A DNA stretch of 41,251 nucleotides, from assembly GCA_003225455.1 (NCBI GenBank), contig QIAB01000065.1, forward strand, positions 6,239-47,489, in the 5' to 3' direction. This stretch comes from Acidobacteriota bacterium. GTDB taxonomy: Bacteria; Acidobacteriota; Terriglobia; Terriglobales; Acidobacteriaceae. Within the stretch, counting starts at the first letter, position 1. Each line of letters begins with the position of its first letter. The notes beneath the pieces were generated by a model. It made no database searches and was not told the origin of the DNA. It saw only the letters and a list, made by a program, of their open reading frames with translations. Shown here in pieces: positions 1-6,938 of the stretch. The translations under genes were made by a program, and so were the position numbers.

Positions 1-669
1 GTCGCATCCGGATTGGCCGCTCTGATCATTGCCGTCACGCCTTTGTGGTTCCTGGTGCTCGATTCCTTGCTGCTCGGCGACCATCACATTGCGCCGCGCG
101 GAAAAGCCGGCCTTGGCTTGGGAGTGGTTGGCCTGGTAGTTCTGCTTTGGCCTGACCTAATGGCGACCGGCTCGTTCGGACGCTCGCAGCTATGGGCTTC
201 GCTGAGCTTGATTTTCTCTTCTTTCAGTTGGGCGCTGGGCTCGGTGCTGGCGAAAAAGTGGAAGTCGCCTGAAGTCGACCCGTTTTCCGCCACAGCCTGG
301 CAGATGATTGCCGCTGGAGTGGCCAATCTCCTGTTTGCGGTAGTTCTACGTGATCCCTCGCGCGTGAACTGGACCCCACGCGGGCTGGCGGCAATCGCCT
401 ATCTGGTGGTTTGCGGGTCGTGGATCGGCTACACCGCTTATATCTGGCTTCTCGGCCATGTCCCCACTTCAAAGGTCTCGACGTATGCGTACGTCAATCC
501 AGTGGTCGCCGTTTTTCTGGGATGGCTGATCCTGCGCGAGCCGATCACGCCATATATTCTTGCGGGCAGCGCGGTCGTGGTCGCGTCTGTGGCACTGGTA
601 ACCAGCGCCGAAGTTAAAACCAGATCTTCTACGGAACAGATACCCGCCGTTGAAGCCGCCGGAGATTGA
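1..669 (+). CDS. EamA/DMT-family transporter, C-terminal part (5' end outside window)
   Basis: The reading frame is open from base 1, so the gene starts left of the window and about 222 residues are visible. The protein is very hydrophobic, with about seven membrane segments separated by short loops. The pattern fits the drug/metabolite transporter superfamily: the end of the first EamA repeat, then a second repeat beginning near the SSFSWALGSVLAKKW segment and running to the SAVVVASVALV helix, with the typical 'YVNPVVAVFLGWLILREP' stretch before the last helix. Family members are inner-membrane exporters or permeases for small metabolites. The substrate cannot be told from sequence. The C-terminal tail is short and polar. 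Family assignment is confident; the specific role is unknown. Confidence 0.85.
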   Translation, partial: VASGLAALIIAVTPLWFLVLDSLLLGDHHIAPRGKAGLGLGVVGLVVLLWPDLMATGSFGRSQLWASLSLIFSSFSWALGSVLAKKWKSPEVDPFSATAWQMIAAGVANLLFAVVLRDPSRVNWTPRGLAAIAYLVVCGSWIGYTAYIWLLGHVPTSKVSTYAYVNPVVAVFLGWLILREPITPYILAGSAVVVASVALVTSAEVKTRSSTEQIPAVEAAGD

Positions 670-1059
670 ACTGGCATTCGACCAGGAATGCTTATTACTC
701 GCGTAACAGCGCCTCAGCCGCAAGCTCGGAAACGCCCATGCAGATAAGCGAAGAGCAGGGCTTCAGAGGCTGCGGAAAAACTCACGAAGGCCTGCAGCAC
801 TTGTGGTAGAGCGGCGCAGAAGCGCCGCGCAAGTTGTTTGTTCTCGATCTACGGTGCGGCTGGAAGCCGCACCCTTTCAAATCTCAACCCGGGCTGTCGA
901 GCTTTTCCACGGTCTGTGAAGCCGCGCCCTTCCAGATTTCTTCCGCCTTCGTCAAGCCCTCGTAATGAATGATGCAGCCTGAGCTTGCTGCTTCTATATT
1001 GTGAACCCACTTCTCGTGACCGACCACATCAAGTTGTCCGAGCGCGATCCCGCCCATCT
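670..1059. other. intergenic stretch with two short palindromes, no convincing gene
   Basis: This stretch between the EamA gene and the convergent secreted-protein gene carries two perfect small hairpins, at 811-828 (gcggcgcagaagcgccgc) and 853-873 (7-8 bp stem around a TGGAA loop). Both are of the 'GGCT-GAA-GCC' type seen in other gaps of this window. A 64-codon minus-strand frame at 884-1078 overlaps the 3' end of the next gene. It has no recognisable similarity and I did not call it. Confidence 0.5.
811..873. repeat. pair of short GC-rich hairpin repeats
   Basis: Two perfect palindromes sit 24 bp apart: 811-828, with arms gcggcgc and gcgccgc, and 853-873, with arms ggtgcggct and agccgcacc. 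The second has the same layout (…GGCT GAAA GCC…) as the palindromes at 11415-11431 and 36069-36088. They lie downstream of the EamA gene. There is no T-run, so they look like dispersed extragenic palindromes rather than terminators. Confidence 0.55.
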
Positions 1060-1800
1060 TTACTTCGCTTCCATCCACGCATCCGATCCCGTCACCTTAA
1101 CCGCCACATCCGAGATCCAAAGGCGTAGGGGCTTGCCGTCAGCGTTGCCGCGGTGCTCGGTTGAGACCACAAGAGGACCAGCCTTCTTGTAACCCGTCCA
1201 CGTCGCGGTAACCAGTTTCGGTTTCTTGTCCCCGCCGCGGTGATAGACAAATTGCACAACGCGGTTATCTTTGCCGACGTAGAGGTCCCAAGTATCGCCG
1301 GGCGTATAACCGCCGGCTTCCGCGGGATACTTCACCGAAACCAGCGTGGCCGAGCCGGCGCCTATGGGCAGCTTCTTTGTACCTTCATTGGTGATCGTGG
1401 CGCTCTTGTCCCAATAAGCATGGAACGGGAATATAAGCCAGTAATTATCGTTGACGAAAGCCGGTTCGACTTCGTTCTTTACCTGGTCGGGCTGGCTGTT
1501 GAGCTGAGAGCTGTCGTAGCTCACCTTCACGGGCTTGCCCTCTTTATCGGTACTCTCAAAGGAAATTTTGCCGGTCTTCGGCTCCCATTCCCATTTGTGT
1601 GTGGCTTTAAACAATCCAGGAATGTCTATATTCCATGTGTAGCGGATCGCTTCAATCTTGTCATAAGAATCAAGGCCATAAGCTTTGGCGATCTTTTCGA
1701 TGATTGGATCGCGTTGTTGCGCCCAGGAAAAAGACGTTGCAGCAAGAATCACTACCACGGAACCCAGAAGACAAATCAGCTTTGCGCGGATATTTGTCAT
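1060..1800 (-). CDS. secreted protein of unknown function, about 246 aa
   Basis: The protein begins with a Sec signal peptide: positively charged MTNIRAK, a hydrophobic core over residues 7-24, then an AWAQ-like cleavage region near SFSWAQQ. The mature part is beta-rich, with many Trp and Tyr residues and repeated short strands (for example YTWNIDI, HKWEWEPK, YWLIFPFHAYWD, DTWDLYVGKDNRVVQFVYHRGG). It resembles the beta-barrel or lipocalin-like secreted 'outer-membrane lipoprotein-sorting' type fold that binds or carries hydrophobic molecules, but I cannot name a family. ATG at 1800 gives the signal peptide directly and is the natural start. The gene is monocistronic, convergent with the EamA gene and divergent from the dioxygenase gene. 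Confidence 0.75.
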   Translation of the reverse strand: MTNIRAKLICLLGSVVVILAATSFSWAQQRDPIIEKIAKAYGLDSYDKIEAIRYTWNIDIPGLFKATHKWEWEPKTGKISFESTDKEGKPVKVSYDSSQLNSQPDQVKNEVEPAFVNDNYWLIFPFHAYWDKSATITNEGTKKLPIGAGSATLVSVKYPAEAGGYTPGDTWDLYVGKDNRVVQFVYHRGGDKKPKLVTATWTGYKKAGPLVVSTEHRGNADGKPLRLWISDVAVKVTGSDAWMEAK

Positions 1801-2005
1801 GGCGGTCGCTCCTCAGTGAATTTGAATTGACCCAGTGTAGATGATGCGCAAAGATTTGCGGATACAGAATTGCGGTGGGCGCAGTACACTACGCTACCAC
1901 TGACCCCATAAATATCCCATCTGGCCATCAATTAAATGGGATCAACAGCGGGAGACTGGGAAATTGCGTCGTCATATAATTCTGAAGTCCTTGTCAGGAG
2001 AAATC

Positions 2006-2086
2006 ATGAGTCATGAATCAAGACAGCTTTATTCCGGTCGAAATGAATGCCAGGTCTCGAAACGACCTGGTCGAGCGCGGGTTTAG
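2006..2086 (+). other. short upstream ORF (26 codons) with the best-placed Shine-Dalgarno
   Basis: An AGGAG at 1996-2000 sits 5 nt before an ATG at 2006, an ideal distance. That ATG opens a 26-codon frame ending at TAG 2084-2086, in a different frame from the dioxygenase, whose ATG at 2013 is 12 nt from the same motif. The short frame overlaps the dioxygenase start and contains a 7-bp hairpin (2050-2056 with 2064-2070). It could be a leader peptide that tunes translation, or an accident of sequence. Confidence 0.3.
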
Positions 2087-2768
2087 TCGTCAGCCGCTCA
2101 GAGTGGACGTAGAGATAGCGCGCACACTCGAAGCGTTATCTCATGCTGCCTGGTCCGTTCCGAGAGACAAATACTATGCTGGTGGCGACAGGTATCGTTC
2201 CTTAAATCGTCTGCGGGCGGAAATTGTTGAGGGCGGGGCAAAAGTTTGGCCCACCGATGAGAGCGCGCCTTATGTCCAACTGGAAAAATACAACACCACA
2301 CTGGGCGGCCAGCCGCGAGAGTACGCTCCGCTGCCCCAGGCGATCACCGGCGACACTAATATCGACATAGGCATTCGCAAGCTGATTGCCTACCATCTGC
2401 GATACCTGCCGCTCTCGAAGGTGGGTACGAAGTATCTGGTCAACCTGCATGTAATCCGATTCACGGCCACGCCGGGCCGCCCCTGTGACACCAGCCCTCC
2501 GGGTCTGCACAAAGACGGAGAAAAGTACATCGCCACGCATCTGCTAAGCCGGTGCGGCGTTCAGGGCGGCGAAGTCATCATCACCGACAATGACAAATGC
2601 GAAATAGATCGCTTCACCATGCGCGAATTGGGTGAGTGCTACATCTTCGACGATGAGCGCATCTGGCATATGCTGACGCCCGTGGCAGTACTGGAAGGCA
2701 ATGAGTACGCTTACCGTGACACGCTGGCATTCGATATGTTGCCCGAGGGTTGGGAGCCGAGAAAGTGA
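2013..2768 (+). CDS. 2OG-Fe(II) dioxygenase family protein (PF10014 type)
   Basis: This 251-aa protein has the iron-binding facial triad of the PF10014 dioxygenases: HxD at His166/Asp168 in PGLHKDGEKY and the distal His219 in DDERIWHM. Arg235 in AYRDTLAFDM is well placed to bind the 2-oxoglutarate carboxylate. Characterised members such as the Bacillus L-isoleucine 4-hydroxylase hydroxylate free aliphatic amino acids using 2-oxoglutarate and O2, giving succinate and CO2. The length matches the family. It is cytoplasmic, with no signal peptide. The start is not certain: ATG 2013 is 12 nt from the AGGAG at 1996, while an overlapping 26-codon frame uses that site better. Met11 (2043) is an alternative. 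It stands alone, so neighbours give no substrate hint. Confidence 0.85.
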   Translation: MNQDSFIPVEMNARSRNDLVERGFSRQPLRVDVEIARTLEALSHAAWSVPRDKYYAGGDRYRSLNRLRAEIVEGGAKVWPTDESAPYVQLEKYNTTLGGQPREYAPLPQAITGDTNIDIGIRKLIAYHLRYLPLSKVGTKYLVNLHVIRFTATPGRPCDTSPPGLHKDGEKYIATHLLSRCGVQGGEVIITDNDKCEIDRFTMRELGECYIFDDERIWHMLTPVAVLEGNEYAYRDTLAFDMLPEGWEPRK

Positions 2769-2870
2769 TCTGGGAAGCTATGGCGGAGGCTGGGGCCCTC
2801 AGCCCCGATTTGTTAATGAGTTCAATAGCGGTGCGGGTAAGAAAGGTCTCCTGATCTCGGCAACGGGAAT

Positions 2871-2901
2871 GCCCACGCTTCGAACACCGCGAAGCGTGGG
2901 C
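2871..2901. repeat. perfect 12-bp-stem hairpin repeat
   Basis: Arms gcccacgcttcg (2871-2882) and cgaagcgtgggc (2890-2901) are perfectly complementary around a 7-nt loop. It lies between the convergent dioxygenase and epoxide hydrolase genes. It has no T-run on either side, so it is more like the dispersed palindromes of this genome than a rho-independent terminator. It shares the 'gggtgg/cccacgc' flavour with the elements at 11.3-11.6 kb. Confidence 0.6.
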
Positions 2902-2958
2902 CAGCCTCATTCGTGGTGATCGGCGGCAAAGCTGGGCCAGCCCGCCCTCGGCTGCATC

Positions 2959-2995
2959 GGAAAAGAAAAGTGCGGAGTCCATCCAACTCCGCACT
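2959..2995 (-). terminator. rho-independent terminator of the epoxide hydrolase gene
   Basis: Read on the minus strand, a perfect 10-bp stem (2995-2986 with 2978-2969, arms AGTGCGGAGT and ACTCCGCACT, 7-nt loop) is followed at once by the T-rich run TTTTCTTTTCC. It starts about 20 bp after the stop codon of the epoxide hydrolase gene. This is the clearest intrinsic terminator in the window. Confidence 0.85.
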
Positions 2996-3014
2996 AGCTT
3001 AATCGGTTTGCGCG

Positions 3015-4268
3015 CTAAGCTGCGACTTCGCTGCTCTTGCTTACTTCCCGAAGTGATCTGAAACCCGCGCGAACTTCTTCTGAAAGGAGTTGCGGCTGTT
3101 CCCAGGCGGCAAAGTGTCCGCCTTTCTCAACTTTGTTGTAATGGATGAGTTTGGGAAACGCACGTTCAGCCCAACTCCGCGGGGCCGGGTAGAGCTCGTC
3201 AGGAAATACGCTCACGGCTACAGGGATGGAGACGCCTTTGGCATCGAAATACCCTTTGCCCCAATATTCCCAGTAGAGGCGTGCGCCAGAAAGCGCCGTG
3301 TTCGTCAACCAGGTGATCGTGATGTTGTCGAGGATATCGTCTCGCGTTAGGCCTTCGGGGTGTCCGTTAAACACACGCGCGATCAGCTCGTAGCTGCGCG
3401 CGTCGTGGTCAAGAAAATAGGCTGCCAGACCCACGGGAGAATCCGCCAACCCAGCCAGCGTTTGCGGGCGCAACCCCATCTGGAATCCGTAGGCGATGCC
3501 CTTCGAATATACAAATTGCAGCCGCTCGTAAGCGATTTTCTCTTCGGCTGAGAGACTGGACGGCGCCGGCGCTCCGGAAAACGCCGCGGCGTCAATGTCG
3601 GCTGGAAACACGCCTGGCATGTTGGTGTGAATGCCGATCAATTCCAGATGCCCCTGCGTCGCCATCACTTCAGTGATGACCGCGCCCCAATCGCCGCCTT
3701 GCGCCGCAAATTTCGTGTATCCGAAACGTTTCATCAGCACCACCCAGGCGCGCGCGATGCGGTCGGGGCCCCAGCCGGTGGTTGTAGGCTTGCCTGAAAA
3801 GCCGTAGCCCGGGATCGAGGGGATCACGACATCGAAAGCGTCCGACGCGCTCCCGCCGTGTGCCGTGGGATTGGTGAGCGGATCGACGATCTTGAGCTGC
3901 TCGACGACAGAGCCCGGCCAGCCGTGCGTGACGATGAGCGGCAACGCATTTTCATGTTTCGAACGAACGTGAATGAAATGGATGTCGAGCCCATCAATCT
4001 CGGTGATGAATTGCGGTAAGGCGTTCAGTCTTGCCTCGCACTTGCGCCAATCGTATTCCGTTCCCCAATAGCGCGCCAGCGCCTGAATCGTCGCGAGCTG
4101 CACGCCTTGCGATTGATCCGTGACCGTTTCCCGTTCGGGCCACCTTGTTGCGTTGATGCGCCTGCGCAATTCTGTGAGTTCCGCTTCCGGAAAATTCACT
4201 TGAAACGGACGAATCGCATTGTCGGCTGCCTGCTCGTTGCTCTGTTGTGTCGCACTGGTTTGTGTCAT
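3015..4268 (-). CDS. epoxide hydrolase, alpha/beta-hydrolase fold with EHN N-terminal domain
   Basis: 417 aa. Residues about 18-125 form the epoxide-hydrolase N-terminal region (IRPFQVNFPEAELTELRRRI, then a WRKCEARLN segment). The alpha/beta-hydrolase core follows, with the oxyanion-hole motif HGWPGS at 115-120, nucleophile Asp193 in GGDWGA and catalytic His385 in KGGHFAAWEQP. This is the microsomal-type (EphX1-like) arrangement that hydrolyses epoxides to vicinal diols through an alkyl-enzyme ester. There is no signal peptide, so it is cytoplasmic. ATG 4268 is preceded by AAGGA at 8-nt spacing. The gene stands alone and ends in a strong terminator. Likely a detoxification or xenobiotic-type enzyme; the substrate is unknown. 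Confidence 0.9.
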   Translation of the reverse strand: MTQTSATQQSNEQAADNAIRPFQVNFPEAELTELRRRINATRWPERETVTDQSQGVQLATIQALARYWGTEYDWRKCEARLNALPQFITEIDGLDIHFIHVRSKHENALPLIVTHGWPGSVVEQLKIVDPLTNPTAHGGSASDAFDVVIPSIPGYGFSGKPTTTGWGPDRIARAWVVLMKRFGYTKFAAQGGDWGAVITEVMATQGHLELIGIHTNMPGVFPADIDAAAFSGAPAPSSLSAEEKIAYERLQFVYSKGIAYGFQMGLRPQTLAGLADSPVGLAAYFLDHDARSYELIARVFNGHPEGLTRDDILDNITITWLTNTALSGARLYWEYWGKGYFDAKGVSIPVAVSVFPDELYPAPRSWAERAFPKLIHYNKVEKGGHFAAWEQPQLLSEEVRAGFRSLREVSKSSEVAA

Positions 4269-4450
4269 TGGGGTCTTCCTTTCGAGAAGTTTCGGACGTT
4301 GCGGTTTGAGTTCGAAGAAATTCGGCGTGGACGTGCGGTCGTGTTGCGCAATGCCGCTATTCGAGGTGCAGCTATTGTACTGCCAACTTCGTAAGTTTGT
4401 TAACGGGCGATAAAACTCAGAACCGGGTCAATGAGTGGAGCCCTTCTTCA

Positions 4451-5383
4451 TCATGCTTTGCCCTTCTTCTCTCGCTTCTTTATCAACCGATCGCTGGCAA
4501 AGAACGAATGCAAGTTCTTCATTGCCGTCTTAACCCGCTTGTAAGAGATGACGATGAACATCGACGGCGTGTGCGTCGCAAATTCGCTCATAAAGATATT
4601 AAAGCTGTAGTTTCGGGTCTGCGCGAAGAGGCCCTTGAGTTCGGTCTGTTTTTGTGTGCTAAACGCTTCCTGGAATCGTTCTCTCGTGTCCCTCTCATTC
4701 AAGTTATCCGGCTTCTGAAGGAGCACCAAGACATCGTGAGGATCAGCCACCGTGGTGATCTCCTCGGCTCCCCGAATATCTTCAACGGTCATTCCGACTT
4801 TCAGCCTCCACAACTCAGCCGTCGTAACGATGACGGGGATAATCACATGCATCGGGGTTGTGTCGCCCCACGGAATTAACTGCCACTCAATCGCGTCTAT
4901 AGCCTTGGCGACCACAGCGTACCGGAGCTGCTGCACCGCCTGCTCGATAGTCTTGGGGTTCGCGTCCTCGGGGAGCAGTTCGATGCCCCTTGCGCATAGC
5001 GGGTAAGTGTTCTCGAACTTCTCTAAGACACTTCGATCCAACTCCCTATCCACACAACACTGATCCATAGTCACAAAAAGTTTGGCAAAGCTGGGTCCGC
5101 TCATGAATATCTCGCCGTACTCCCGCGGCATGAAAACCCATTTTGTTCCATCATGACGGTACTTGCACTCGACAAGACACTCGATATGCAGGTCTCGCTT
5201 AGGATCGACCTTTTTCGCGTGGACGTCGACGGAAAAGACCTGCGACAAACCATCAGATGTCTTCCGCTCGTAGCTATACTCGCCCGGATCACGAATCCCT
5301 AGCTCTTCAAATATCCGAATGACGGAGTACTCAAGAGGGAGTCCTGAGGAGAGAAGATGGTCCTTCCATGTCTTCTTGGACAT
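4451..5383 (-). CDS. orphan PD-(D/E)xK nuclease-fold-like protein
   Basis: 310 aa from ATG 5383, or 320 aa if the GTG at 5413 is used; neither has a good Shine-Dalgarno. The N-terminal domain starts with WKDHLLSSGLPLEYSVIRIF, a helix like those opening restriction-endonuclease-fold domains. It continues to FSVDVHAKK and LHIECLVECKYR. In the 320-aa numbering Asp63, Glu82 and Lys84 make the D…ExK pattern of PD-(D/E)xK enzymes. The C-terminal half is mixed alpha/beta without a known motif, ending in a very basic tail (RLIKKREKKGKA). No methyltransferase, helicase or specificity subunit is next to it. I infer a nuclease-like or DNA-binding role, possibly repair or defence; the sequence alone does not prove activity. 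Confidence 0.65.
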   Translation of the reverse strand: MSKKTWKDHLLSSGLPLEYSVIRIFEELGIRDPGEYSYERKTSDGLSQVFSVDVHAKKVDPKRDLHIECLVECKYRHDGTKWVFMPREYGEIFMSGPSFAKLFVTMDQCCVDRELDRSVLEKFENTYPLCARGIELLPEDANPKTIEQAVQQLRYAVVAKAIDAIEWQLIPWGDTTPMHVIIPVIVTTAELWRLKVGMTVEDIRGAEEITTVADPHDVLVLLQKPDNLNERDTRERFQEAFSTQKQTELKGLFAQTRNYSFNIFMSEFATHTPSMFIVISYKRVKTAMKNLHSFFASDRLIKKREKKGKA

Positions 5384-5433
5384 GGGTTGGATGATACTAC
5401 CGTCGGGAAACACCTATGGCATCACGCGTAAAG

Positions 5434-5541
5434 CGGCGCAACCAGATGATCACACCGGCGATTGCCACGCATCCGGATTCCAGCAGCATTACCCAAAACG
5501 GAAGCGTCTCCCACGGGCGCCCAACTGTGCGCAAGTGCCAC
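5434..5541 (-). pseudogene. relic copy of the 3' end of the GT-C glycosyltransferase gene
   Basis: Bases 5434-5541 align without gaps to 9152-9259, the 3' end of the glycosyltransferase gene at 9136-10476. I count 14 mismatches in the 101 bases 5441-5541, about 86% identity. In translation both give WHLRT-GRPW-LP-WVMLLE-GCV--AG-IIWLRR. The rest of the gene is missing: upstream the similarity stops and the frame encodes unrelated residues. It is best read as a broken duplicate or the tail of a lost paralogue. The open frame around it (5397-5597) is therefore unlikely to be a working gene. Confidence 0.65.
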
Positions 5542-5636
5542 AGCAGCCCCCTGAATCGCACCCGCCAAGAACGCATCAGACGGTTCATCCCCCGCACGCC
5601 GAGTAAAAGCGTTGCCTGGCCCTGCCTTTATATACC

Positions 5637-5667
5637 TTGACACGCATATGCTCTGTGGAGTATATAA
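5637..5667 (+). promoter_or_regulatory. sigma-70-type promoter of the arsR-like operon
   Basis: A consensus -35 box TTGACA (5637-5642) and a TATATA -10 box (5661-5666) are 18 bp apart. The predicted transcription start, about 7 nt downstream, falls at or next to the GTG at 5673 chosen as start of the ArsR gene. The message may thus be leaderless or nearly so. The palindromic flavour of the AT-rich stretch could also host the ArsR protein for autoregulation, but no clear operator is visible. Confidence 0.6.
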
Positions 5668-5672
5668 AGAGA

Positions 5673-6050
5673 GTGGAATCTGTCTTCGAAATCATTGCGG
5701 AGCCGAACCGCCGCGCGATATTGAGCCTCCTGGTCTCGTCACACCAGTCGGTTGGAGAGATCGAGCGTCAACTTCGTATGCCGCAGCCGACCGTGTCAAA
5801 GCACCTGCGCGTGCTGCGCGATGCCGGTTTCGTGGAATCCACGGTGGACGCACAGCGCCGTCTCTACCGGCTGAAACCTGAACCACTTCAGGAGCTGGAT
5901 GCCTGGCTGGCTCAGTTCCGCCGGTTCTGGTCCGCGCACCTAGATGCTCTCGAACGCCACCTCAACCACATGGAACGAGATCAATCAACATCAGATCAGT
6001 CAACACCAACGAAAAAGAAGACGAAAGCAAAGAGAAGGAATAGAAAATGA
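5673..6050 (+). CDS. ArsR-family winged-helix transcriptional regulator
   Basis: 125 aa from GTG 5673. The family core begins VESVFEIIAEPNRRAILSLL and continues through the recognition helix region MPQPTVSKHLRVLRDAGFVE and the wing (VDAQRRLYRLKPEPLQELDAWL), the standard ArsR/SmtB fold. No Cys-rich metal site (such as ELCVCDL) is present, so a metal sensor is unlikely. This is the type usually paired with an SRPBCC/AHSA1 protein. An upstream in-frame TTG (5637) is part of the -35 box and so cannot be the start. The C-terminus is Lys/Arg-rich (KKKTKAKRRNRK). Its stop overlaps the next start (ATGATGA), so the two are translationally coupled. Probably a repressor of its own operon. Confidence 0.88.
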   Translation: MESVFEIIAEPNRRAILSLLVSSHQSVGEIERQLRMPQPTVSKHLRVLRDAGFVESTVDAQRRLYRLKPEPLQELDAWLAQFRRFWSAHLDALERHLNHMERDQSTSDQSTPTKKKTKAKRRNRK

Positions 6051-6607
6051 TGACCGAACGCGAGCAGTACACACCGGGTCCGGCCAGCGGGGCGCAGGTA
6101 CGAAAGGACCGAGAGAAAGACAAGTGGACGCTCATTCTCGTCCGGGAACTGCGCCACTCGCCGGAAAAAGTCTGGCAGGCGCTTACCGACCCGGCACATC
6201 TGCGCGAGTGGGCGCCCTTCGACACCGATGGGAACCTGGGTACGGCTGGAACGGTGAAGCTCATCTGGGTTGGAATGCCCACGCCGATCGAAACAAAAGT
6301 GACGCGAGCCGACGCTCCCCAGCTGCTTGAGTACAACGATACCCGGTGGGAACTCGAAGCCTTTGGTGGCGGCACGCGCCTGACGCTGTGGCATAACATC
6401 GATCGCCGCTTCGTCTCGTGGGGCGCCGCGGGCTGGCACATTGCTTTCGATGTTCTGGATCGGCTTCTCAGCGGAACTCCCATCGGCCGCATCGTCGGCG
6501 CCGATGCCATGAAGTTCGGCGGCTGGCAGCGATTGAACGCCGAGTACGCCAAGCAGTTCGGCGTTGAAACGCCCAACTGGCTGCCTAAGTCGGCTCAAGA
6601 ATCATGA
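6047..6607 (+). CDS. SRPBCC (AHSA1-like/START-fold) protein
   Basis: 186 aa. The core has the classical pattern RELRHSPEKVWQALTDPAHLREWAPF near the N-terminus, then beta-strands (TVKLIWVG, LLEYNDTRWELEAFGGGTRLTLWHNI) and the long C-terminal helix (GWHIAFDVLDRLL … WQRLNAEYAKQF). The fold makes a deep hydrophobic cavity for a small ligand. Members next to ArsR regulators are of unknown ligand and have been suggested to serve in stress or toxic-compound response. The start overlaps the ArsR stop by 4 nt. No membrane segment or signal peptide is seen. Confidence 0.85.
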   Translation: MMTEREQYTPGPASGAQVRKDREKDKWTLILVRELRHSPEKVWQALTDPAHLREWAPFDTDGNLGTAGTVKLIWVGMPTPIETKVTRADAPQLLEYNDTRWELEAFGGGTRLTLWHNIDRRFVSWGAAGWHIAFDVLDRLLSGTPIGRIVGADAMKFGGWQRLNAEYAKQFGVETPNWLPKSAQES

Positions 6608-6622
6608 ATAAAGGAGGTCCCA

Positions 6623-6841
6623 ATGAACTGGAGCAAATGGGTTCGGCAGACCCACCGCTGGCTGTCCATGGCCTTTACGGTGGCGGTCATCGTCAACATC
6701 GTTGCCATAGCAGAGAAGAAGTACACGGCCTCCGTGGGCCTGTTGGCGGTGATCCCGCTCGCGTTTCAGTTTTTCACCGGTCTGTACTTGTTCGTGCTGC
6801 CGTATGTCACAAAGTGGCGCAGCGGGCAACGCACCAACTGA
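6623..6841 (+). CDS. small two-span inner-membrane protein
   Basis: 72 aa, third gene of the ArsR operon, 15 nt after the SRPBCC stop and preceded by a perfect AAAGGAGGT Shine-Dalgarno at 6610-6618. Two hydrophobic segments (about residues 14-32 and 39-62) connect a Trp-rich basic N-terminus (MNWSKWVRQTHRW) and a basic tail (VTKWRSGQRTN). The N-terminal WVRQTHRWLSMAF resembles the first helix of PepSY-type or small 'transmembrane oxidoreductase-like' proteins, but no function can be given. Co-transcription suggests that it works with the SRPBCC protein. Confidence 0.8.
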   Translation: MNWSKWVRQTHRWLSMAFTVAVIVNIVAIAEKKYTASVGLLAVIPLAFQFFTGLYLFVLPYVTKWRSGQRTN

Positions 6842-6938
6842 ACGGGCGGCCCAGCCGCACAACGAAAGGCCATGTCCTTCGACGACTTATTTCGGAACGA
6901 TCGGCCTAACACGATACAGCAACAAAAAGGAAGCCAGA

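Noticed and set aside
884-1078. 64-codon minus frame overlapping the 3' end of the secreted-protein gene
   Set aside because: No start signal, no recognisable sequence and it overlaps a convincing gene. A frameshifted continuation of that gene was considered, but the gene already has a natural end.
5397-5597. 66-codon minus frame containing the glycosyltransferase-like tail
   Set aside because: Only the C-terminal part has similarity, and the N-terminal residues are unrelated. Called as a relic rather than a gene.
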